Shown here: piece after piece, positions 7,286 through 12,063 of the stretch
How the letters are laid out: every line of letters starts with the position of its first letter
Position numbering within the stretch: position 1 is the first letter of the stretch
Assembly (NCBI GenBank): GCA_027483785.1
Contig: JAIXTU010000196.1
Span: forward strand, 1 to 12,063
Length of the DNA stretch: 12,063 nucleotides
Reading direction: 5' to 3'
Source: Flavobacterium sp.
Lineage (GTDB): Bacteria > Bacteroidota > Bacteroidia > Flavobacteriales > Flavobacteriaceae
The notes under the pieces: model-generated
What the model was told of the DNA's origin: nothing
The model's input: the letters and a program-made list of their open reading frames with translations, nothing else
The model's database searches: none
Position numbers and translations under genes: made by a program

Positions 7286-7335
7286 GCGCACCTTAATTTA
7301 GGCCGAGGTAACGAGGCAACGCTAACCAGGTGCGC
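7286..7335. repeat. Perfect 8-bp inverted repeat
   Basis: GCGCACCT (7286-7293) pairs exactly with AGGTGCGC (7328-7335). GCC (7281-7283) and GGC (7338-7340) extend the stem across a two-base mismatch on each side. A smaller GCC/GGC pair lies in the loop. It stands between the branched element at 7184-7260 and the peptidase promoter. Because it is upstream of that -7 box, it is not part of the peptidase mRNA leader if the box is correct. Confidence 0.6.
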
Positions 7336-7423
7336 AAGGCCCAAATAGAAATAGAAATTGCCTAACAAAAAAGGATTTGCAAGACAAGAAATTTGCGGGT
7401 ACGCAACAGAAAGGGTTCTTTGC

Positions 7424-7431
7424 TATCTTTG
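7424..7431 (+). promoter_or_regulatory. Bacteroidota-type -7 box for M1 peptidase
   Basis: TATCTTTG is an exact match to TAnnTTTG, ending 14 bases before the ATG at 7446. The nearest upstream TTTG (7392-7395) is 28 bases away, too far for a standard -33 element, so support rests on the -7 box and its position. It also argues that translation starts at 7446 and not at the in-frame Met at 7377. Confidence 0.5.
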
Positions 7432-7445
7432 AAAAAACATTTGGT

Positions 7446-9353
7446 ATGAAGAAGCTGCTTTTTTTGGCTCTGTTTTCGACGTTTTGCACTTGGGCACAAC
7501 ACGGAATTGACTTTGAAATTTCAAACGCCGAAGCGCGTGCGGCTCAGAGTTTAGTTTCGTTTCAAGTGAATAATAACACGGCAAATTACGACGTGAAGCA
7601 CCAAACTTTGAATTTTACCGTAGATCCGGCGCAGTATTTTATTAGCGGCGTGGTGACAACCGATTTTATTCCAACGACTGTGTTAACGCAAATGACATTT
7701 GATTTGTCGAATCAATTAACTGTTTCGCAAGTCACTTCAGGGAATGTTTCTTTAAACTTTACGCAGAATTTCAACGACGAACTTGTAATTACTTTTCCAA
7801 CGCCAGTTCCGGCAGGAGAGCAAAATACCGTGACAGTAACCTACAGCGGGCAGCCGGCAACCGGCGAAGAAGCTTTTACGATTGACACCCACAACGGCGT
7901 TCCGGTACTGTGGACGCTTTCGCAACCATACGGTGCCCGTGATTGGTGGCCGTGTAAACAAGATTTAAACGATAAAATTGACTCTATAGATATTTATCTG
8001 AACACGCCATCGCAGTATGTGGCTGTTGCTAATGGCTTGCAGGAATCGGTTGTTGTTACTGGAAACACCAAAACGACGCATTTTTCGCATAACTTTCCGA
8101 TTCCGGCCTACTTAATTGCTATTGCCGTAACAAACTATTCAGTTTTTAACCAAACGGCAGGGACTGCACCAAACGATTTTCCGATTGTAAATTATGTGTA
8201 TCCGGAAAGTTTAAGTACAGCGCAACAGCAGCTTGCACTTACACTGCCCATTATGAGTATGTTTGAAGATTTGTTTCAGACGTATCCGTACCACACTGAA
8301 AAATACGGACACGCACAATTTGGTTGGGGCGGCGGCATGGAGCACACAACCGTTTCGTTTATGGGCAATTTTAGTCGCGGATTGATTGCTCACGAACTAG
8401 CACATCAGTGGTTTGGAAATAAAGTTACTTGCGGCAGTTGGCAAGACATTTGGTTAAACGAAGGATTTGCCACGTATTTGTCGGCTATGGTTATCGAAGC
8501 TTTTGATGGCGATGCAGCTTTTGTTGAGCACAAAAACGCGCTTACCAACTGGATTACCTCGGTAGCAGGTGGTGCTGTGTACCTAACGCCAGCGGAAACG
8601 AACAATGTAAATCGAATTTTTAGCAATCGTTTAAGTTACAGCAAAGGCGCCATGGTATTACACATGTTGCGCTACAAGTTGGGCGACAATGTTTTTATCC
8701 AAGCGCTGCGAAATTTTTTAAACGACCCAGCTTTGGCTTTTAATTATGCTGTGACCTCGCAGTTTCAGGACATTTGCGAAACAACTTCGGGTAGCGATTT
8801 ACAAGAGTTTTTTAACGACTGGATTTACAATCAAGGATATCCAAGCTATTCGGTTGCGGTAACGTATTTGGGCAACAATCAGGCGAAAATTGTTTTGAAC
8901 CAAACCCAGTCACATCCGTCGGTTAGCTTTTTCGAAATGCCTGTGGAAATTGGTTTGTTTAGCAGCGCAGGCGAACAACAAATTGTGCGTGTAGAACACA
9001 CAAGCAACGGACAAGAATTTATCGTTCCGGTAAACTTTCCTGTGGTTGACGTGAGTTTTGACCCGAACCGCAATATCATCAGCCGAAACAATTCCATTAC
9101 ATTAGGAACCGACAGTTTTCTACTCAATCAAGTGGCTTTAGCACCAAATCCGGCAACCGATTTTATGTCGGTTTCTGTTCCAGAAGGGCTGCAAATCGGC
9201 GAAATGTCTATTTACGACATACAAGGACGCTTAGTTGCGCAGCCAAAAGACGCACAACGCATCGATGTACAAGGCTTGGCGGTTGGGACGTACATTTTAA
9301 AGTTGCGAGCTACTTCAGGCTCGTCGGCTTCATTTCAATTCATTAAGAACTAG
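7446..9353 (+). CDS. Secreted M1 family zinc aminopeptidase with T9SS sorting domain
   Basis: This exported metallopeptidase probably removes N-terminal residues from peptides at or outside the cell surface. With the start at 7446 it has 635 residues. MKKLLFLALFSTFCTWAQ is a signal peptide, followed by the M1 N-terminal beta domain. Catalytic-domain signatures are GGMEH (296-300, the exopeptidase motif, with His where GAMEN has Asn), HELAH (316-320) and the third zinc ligand Glu339, giving HExxH-x18-E. Tyr398 in the YSKGAMVLHML stretch is the likely transition-state Tyr. Residues about 565-635 (APNPATD, then YDIQGRLV and GTYILKL) form a type A T9SS C-terminal domain, so export across the outer membrane is expected. 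It lacks the large C-terminal helical domain of longer M1 enzymes. Its stop codon overlaps the convergent reductase gene by 11 bases. Confidence 0.93.
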   Translation: MKKLLFLALFSTFCTWAQHGIDFEISNAEARAAQSLVSFQVNNNTANYDVKHQTLNFTVDPAQYFISGVVTTDFIPTTVLTQMTFDLSNQLTVSQVTSGNVSLNFTQNFNDELVITFPTPVPAGEQNTVTVTYSGQPATGEEAFTIDTHNGVPVLWTLSQPYGARDWWPCKQDLNDKIDSIDIYLNTPSQYVAVANGLQESVVVTGNTKTTHFSHNFPIPAYLIAIAVTNYSVFNQTAGTAPNDFPIVNYVYPESLSTAQQQLALTLPIMSMFEDLFQTYPYHTEKYGHAQFGWGGGMEHTTVSFMGNFSRGLIAHELAHQWFGNKVTCGSWQDIWLNEGFATYLSAMVIEAFDGDAAFVEHKNALTNWITSVAGGAVYLTPAETNNVNRIFSNRLSYSKGAMVLHMLRYKLGDNVFIQALRNFLNDPALAFNYAVTSQFQDICETTSGSDLQEFFNDWIYNQGYPSYSVAVTYLGNNQAKIVLNQTQSHPSVSFFEMPVEIGLFSSAGEQQIVRVEHTSNGQEFIVPVNFPVVDVSFDPNRNIISRNNSITLGTDSFLLNQVALAPNPATDFMSVSVPEGLQIGEMSIYDIQGRLVAQPKDAQRIDVQGLAVGTYILKLRATSGSSASFQFIKN

Positions 9354-10296
9354 CCGAAACTAGATTGAGTAGCTGAATTTCGTCGGCACTAAGTTCGATG
9401 TCGGCTATTGCAAGTAATTCGTTGAGTTGCGTTATTGAAGTTGCGCTGGCAATAGGTGCAAGTATGGTTTCTTGCTTGAGTAACCACGCCAATGCAATTG
9501 CTGCTGGTGTTACGTGGTGCGCAGCCGCTAGTGCATCGAGCGTACTTAAAATACGCATGCCGCGTTCGTTGAAATGATTGGCAAAACGGCCGCCGCGGAT
9601 ACTTTTCTGAAGGTCGGCTGTACTGCGGTATTTGCCCGTTAGAAATCCGCTTTCCAAACTAAAATACGGAATGACTGCGAGTTGGAGTTCGGCACAGGCG
9701 TTTTGGAGTTCGCCCTCAAACTTATCGCGCATGTATAAGTTGTAGTACGGTTGTAAAGTTCGGTACGGCTGCAATTGTTGCGATCGAGCTATTTCAGAAG
9801 CTTCTTGTAATTGATCGGCAGTAAAGTTTGATGCGCCGATGTAGCGAATTTTCCCCGCTTGAATAAGTTCGTCGTACGCGCGAAGTGTCTCGTCTTGAGC
9901 AGTTTCAGGATCGTCTTGATGACTTTGAAACAAATCGATATAATCGGTTTTTAAGTTTCGCAACGATTGTTCCACAGCCGATTTCAAATACGCTGCTTTT
10001 AATCCTACTTTTCCTTCGCCCATGTCCATTCCGGCTTTGGTAGCAATGATTATTTTGTCGCGCCTTTTAACGTCAGACAACCATTTACCAATGATTTTTT
10101 CCGATTCGCCACCTACATTTCCCGACGCCCAACGCGAGTAGATGTCGGCCGTATCGATCATATTAAAACCTTTTTCGATAAAGGCGTTCAGAAGTTGAAA
10201 AGAAGTTTTTTGATCGATAGTCCAGCCAAAAACGTTGCCTCCAAAAATGAGTGGTGCTGTTTTTAGTTCGGTGTTCGGAACAGATTTAAAAATCAT
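9343..10296 (-). CDS. Aldo/keto reductase
   Basis: This cytoplasmic NAD(P)H-dependent oxidoreductase of the AKR (beta/alpha)8-barrel superfamily has 317 residues. The catalytic tetrad is visible as Asp48 and Tyr53 (IDTADIY), Lys87 (ATKAG) and His126 (FQSHQDDP). The IRYIGASNF motif and the C-terminal cofactor-binding part (IASATS) are also present. It resembles broad-specificity YhdN/general-stress type reductases; the substrate cannot be deduced. It is a single gene, convergent with the peptidase (11-base overlap of 3' ends) and divergent from rseP across a 123-base gap. That gap contains a one-mismatch -7 box on the minus strand (TAATTTCG, 10333-10326). Confidence 0.92.
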   Translation of the reverse strand: MIFKSVPNTELKTAPLIFGGNVFGWTIDQKTSFQLLNAFIEKGFNMIDTADIYSRWASGNVGGESEKIIGKWLSDVKRRDKIIIATKAGMDMGEGKVGLKAAYLKSAVEQSLRNLKTDYIDLFQSHQDDPETAQDETLRAYDELIQAGKIRYIGASNFTADQLQEASEIARSQQLQPYRTLQPYYNLYMRDKFEGELQNACAELQLAVIPYFSLESGFLTGKYRSTADLQKSIRGGRFANHFNERGMRILSTLDALAAAHHVTPAAIALAWLLKQETILAPIASATSITQLNELLAIADIELSADEIQLLNLVSASS

Positions 10297-10348
10297 GACG
10301 CGTATAAGGTATTAAGTGAGCCTTGCGAAATTAACAAACTTTTACAGA

Positions 10349-10379
10349 CTGCCGTTGCATGGGCAGTTTTACTGCTGCC
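10349..10379. repeat. Alternating CTGCC/GGCAG motifs upstream of rseP
   Basis: CTGCC (10349-10353), GGCAG (10362-10366) and CTGCC (10375-10379) lie in a row. GGCAG can pair with either neighbour. A tight GCAGTTTTACTGC palindrome (10363-10375) forms part of it. It ends 10 bases before the rseP -7 box, a position that would suit an operator or a -33 region. No known binding protein is indicated. Confidence 0.4.
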
Positions 10380-10389
10380 TCAAAAAGAT

Positions 10390-10397
10390 TACATTTG
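10390..10397 (+). promoter_or_regulatory. Bacteroidota-type -7 box for rseP
   Basis: TACATTTG matches TAnnTTTG exactly and ends 22 bases before the rseP ATG. A TTTT at 10367-10370 lies 19 bases upstream and may serve as a poor -33 element; it falls inside the palindrome at 10363-10375. Confidence 0.5.
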
Positions 10398-10419
10398 CGG
10401 CTCATTTAGAAGAAGATTC

Positions 10420-11763
10420 ATGGAAATTGCTGTCAAATTTGGTCAGTTTTTGTTAAGTCTGTCGCTACTCATCGTTTTACATGAGTTAGGACATTTTATA
10501 CCAGCCAAGATTTTTAAGACGAAGGTTGAGAAATTTTATTTGTTTTTCGACGTCAAGTTTTCATTGTTTAAGAAGAAAATAGGCGAAACCGTTTACGGAA
10601 TTGGGTGGTTGCCGTTGGGTGGTTACGTGAAAATTGCCGGTATGATTGATGAATCGATGGATACCGAATCGATGAAGCAAGAGCCACAACCGTGGGAATT
10701 CCGTTCGAAACCGGCTTGGCAACGACTCATTATTATGTTAGGAGGCGTAACGGTAAACTTTGTTTTGGCGTTTTTGATTTACATTGGAATGGCTTATGCT
10801 TATGGCGATTATTACGTCAAGAACAGCGAAGTAAAAGACGGCGTTTGGGTTCAAAATCCCGTTGTGGAAAAAGCCGGAATTCAGACGGGCGACAAGATTC
10901 TCAGTATAGATAATATTAAAGTAGATAAGTTTAGTTCGGCAATTATGTCTGATCTATTGATGGCAAAAACGGTTGAAATCGAACGTAACGGAACGCCACA
11001 AACCATCACATTGCCGCAGAACTTTATTGGTCAGTTTATCGACGCGGATAAGCGCAACGCTATTTCCTTAAGAATGCCCTTTGCAGTTCGTGGCTTAGCC
11101 GACGATTCGAAGAACAAAGACATCTTGAAGGCAAAAGACATTGTGGTAGAATTGAACGGACAGCCGGTTAAGTATTTCGATCAAGCGCCAAAAATTTTGG
11201 AAGCGAATAAAGGAAAGTCTATTTCGGGCGTTGTTTTGCGCGACAACAAGCGTGTTCCTGTGCAGCTAAACGTAAATGCACAAGGCAAATTAGGTGTTGG
11301 TTTAGGCGGTTTGAAGGAAGATAACCTAGAGCGTTTGGGTTACTATAAATTCAGTAGAGAGTCGTACGGCTTTTTTGAGTCGATTCCGGTTGGTATAGAC
11401 AAAGGGATAAATCAGTTAGCAGATTACGGCCGACAGCTAAAAGCGATTTTTACCCCAAGTACTGGTGCAGCGAAAGGCGTGGGAGGATTTTACGCCATTT
11501 TTAATATTTTCCCAGAGCAGTGGAGCTGGCAGGTATTTTGGGCAATTACGGCCATGTTGTCTATTGTTCTCGGCGTCATGAATTTATTGCCTATTCCGGC
11601 ACTCGACGGCGGTCATGTGATGTTTTTGTTGTACGAAATGATCAGCGGTAAAAAGCCAAGCGACAAATTTTTAGAGCGCGCGCAAATGGTAGGCTTTTTC
11701 TTACTGATTGGTTTAGTGCTTTTTGCAAACGGCAACGACATTTACAAGCTATTTTTCAAGTAA
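10420..11763 (+). CDS. rseP: RIP metalloprotease RseP (site-2 protease)
   Basis: This inner-membrane zinc protease cuts transmembrane segments, classically anti-sigma factors in envelope stress signalling and remnant signal peptides. The 447-residue protein has HELGH at 21-25 in the first membrane helix and NLLPIPALDGG with Asp396 in a C-terminal helix; together these form the M50 zinc site. A second membrane helix lies near 105-130. Two PDZ domains follow in the periplasm, about 130-205 (with AGIQTGDKILSID) and about 215-295. The last helix ends near the C-terminus. Length is normal for the Bacteroidota form. No anti-sigma/sigma pair or dxr/bamA neighbour is visible here, so the substrate is unknown. 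Confidence 0.94.
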   Translation: MEIAVKFGQFLLSLSLLIVLHELGHFIPAKIFKTKVEKFYLFFDVKFSLFKKKIGETVYGIGWLPLGGYVKIAGMIDESMDTESMKQEPQPWEFRSKPAWQRLIIMLGGVTVNFVLAFLIYIGMAYAYGDYYVKNSEVKDGVWVQNPVVEKAGIQTGDKILSIDNIKVDKFSSAIMSDLLMAKTVEIERNGTPQTITLPQNFIGQFIDADKRNAISLRMPFAVRGLADDSKNKDILKAKDIVVELNGQPVKYFDQAPKILEANKGKSISGVVLRDNKRVPVQLNVNAQGKLGVGLGGLKEDNLERLGYYKFSRESYGFFESIPVGIDKGINQLADYGRQLKAIFTPSTGAAKGVGGFYAIFNIFPEQWSWQVFWAITAMLSIVLGVMNLLPIPALDGGHVMFLLYEMISGKKPSDKFLERAQMVGFFLLIGLVLFANGNDIYKLFFK

Positions 11764-11790
11764 AAGCAGCGCATTATTTTTAAATTTTGT

Positions 11791-11820
11791 TTTGTAGAAT
11801 AAAAACAATAGCTATATTTG
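11791..11820 (+). promoter_or_regulatory. Promoter of tRNA-Asn gene
   Basis: A TTTG -33 element (11791-11794) and a TATATTTG -7 box (11813-11820) are separated by 18 bases, the best complete Bacteroidota promoter in the window. Transcription would begin near 11826, about 40 bases before the mature tRNA. It lies 28 bases past the rseP stop, so the tRNA need not depend on rseP transcription. Confidence 0.65.
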
Positions 11821-11865
11821 CACCGCTTTAATCGCAACCGCGTTAGGCACGACATAAAAATATTT

Positions 11866-11939
11866 TCCTCCTTAGCTCAGTTGGTTAGAGCATCTGACTG
11901 TTAATCAGAGGGTCCTTGGTTCGAGCCCAAGAGGGGGAG
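11866..11939 (+). tRNA. tRNA-Asn (anticodon GTT)
   Basis: The 74-base cloverleaf has acceptor TCCTCCT (11866-11872) paired with AGGGGGA (11932-11938, one T-G wobble) and discriminator G11939. The D arm is GCTC/GAGC. Anticodon stem TCTGA/TCAGA encloses loop CTGTTAA, with anticodon GTT at 11900-11902. The T arm is CTTGG/CCAAG with TTCGAGC loop. The 3' CCA is not encoded, as in many Bacteroidota tRNAs, so it must be added by the CCA-adding enzyme. Confidence 0.97.
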
Positions 11940-11949
11940 CTTAAAGAAG

Positions 11950-11976
11950 CCCGATACTTTCGTATCGGGTTTTTTA
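11950..11976 (+). terminator. Intrinsic terminator after tRNA-Asn
   Basis: CCCGATAC (11950-11957) and GTATCGGG (11962-11969) form a perfect 8-bp stem with a TTTC tetraloop, followed directly by a T-run beginning at 11970. It starts 10 bases after the tRNA and is the strongest terminator in the window. Confidence 0.92.
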
Positions 11977-12003
11977 TTTTGTGCACTTTCTTTGCGAGAA
12001 CGA

Positions 12004-12016
12004 GAGCCCAAGAGGG
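12004..12016 (+). repeat. Partial repeat of tRNA-Asn 3' end
   Basis: GAGCCCAAGAGGG at 12004-12016 exactly repeats 13 bases of the tRNA T-arm and acceptor (11923-11935), 81 bases downstream. The flanking bases differ. It may be a remnant attachment site of an element that integrated at the tRNA, or a decayed duplicate of the tRNA. The window ends 47 bases later, with no further gene recognisable. Confidence 0.55.
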
Positions 12017-12063
12017 ATTTCCTTCGGCAGTCGCTACGCTCGTGTGATGTTAAGAGGAGGACT

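Larger units (their letters stand above)
6993..7335 (-). ncRNA. Candidate structured RNA or intergenic repeat element
   Basis: Over about 340 bases there are at least five potential stems. They are 7286-7293/7328-7335 (8 bp), the branched set at 7184-7260, 7167-7171/7179-7183, 7076-7081/7087-7092 and the terminator hairpin at 6999-7029 followed by a T-run on the minus strand. On that strand a one-mismatch -7 box (TCTATTTG, 7349-7342) would start transcription close to 7335, right at the first stem. No signatures of tmRNA, RNase P RNA, SRP RNA or a group II intron are present on either strand. A 68-codon TTG-start ORF (7053-7259) lies within it but looks non-coding. The alternative is a mobile or dispersed palindromic repeat rather than an RNA gene. 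Confidence 0.3.

Noticed and set aside
6993..7345. Known housekeeping RNAs (tmRNA, RNase P RNA, SRP RNA, group II intron) as explanation of the structured region
   Set aside because: None of their conserved core sequences is visible on either strand, although divergent forms cannot be excluded without covariance models.
7360..7366. GCCTAAC resembling an integron attC core site
   Set aside because: No matching GTTRGGC partner at the expected distance and no integrase or cassette array nearby.
7377..7445. In-frame 23-residue N-terminal extension of the M1 peptidase
   Set aside because: It would precede a good signal peptide (MKKLLFLALF...) and would contain the TAnnTTTG promoter box, so the start at 7446 is preferred.
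10692..10913. 73-codon plus-strand ORF inside rseP
   Set aside because: Out-of-frame shadow within a well-supported protease gene.

Overview
The window looks like chromosomal core DNA from a member of Flavobacteriia (Bacteroidota). The evidence is the protein families; a secreted peptidase ending in a type IX secretion (T9SS) sorting domain; a tRNA gene with no encoded CCA; AT-leaning intergenic DNA; few clear Shine-Dalgarno sites; and TAnnTTTG promoter boxes, the Bacteroidota -7 element, just upstream of several genes.

Positions 282-6661 hold six tightly packed minus-strand genes, read right to left: serS, a secreted TPR-repeat protein, a small DUF4286 protein, rsmA (ksgA), mgtE and proC. 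The junctions are 49, 3 and 9 bases, then a 20-base overlap, then 36 bases, so this is probably one transcription unit starting at the TAnnTTTG box at 6683-6690. It mixes translation (seryl-tRNA synthetase, 16S rRNA dimethyltransferase), magnesium transport and proline synthesis. Positions 1-281, beyond proC, hold no convincing gene but contain inverted repeats.

Positions 6662-7445 are a gene-poor gap of nearly 800 bases. Its left half is T-rich and featureless apart from short repeats. Its right half (about 6990-7340) has nested inverted repeats and a minus-strand terminator-like hairpin. It may be an undescribed structured RNA or a member of a dispersed intergenic repeat family. This is the least explained part of the window.

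Positions 7446-9353 encode a secreted M1 zinc aminopeptidase with a T9SS tail. It converges, with an 11-base overlap, on an aldo/keto reductase (9343-10296, minus). Divergent from the reductase is rseP (10420-11763), a membrane site-2 metalloprotease. It is followed by a tRNA-Asn gene with its own promoter and intrinsic terminator, and then by a short partial repeat of the tRNA 3' end near the window edge.

The most unusual single item is an uninterrupted 16-base homopolymer inside the rsmA coding region, in a reading frame that is otherwise intact. I found no defence system, CRISPR array, transposase or integrase gene.
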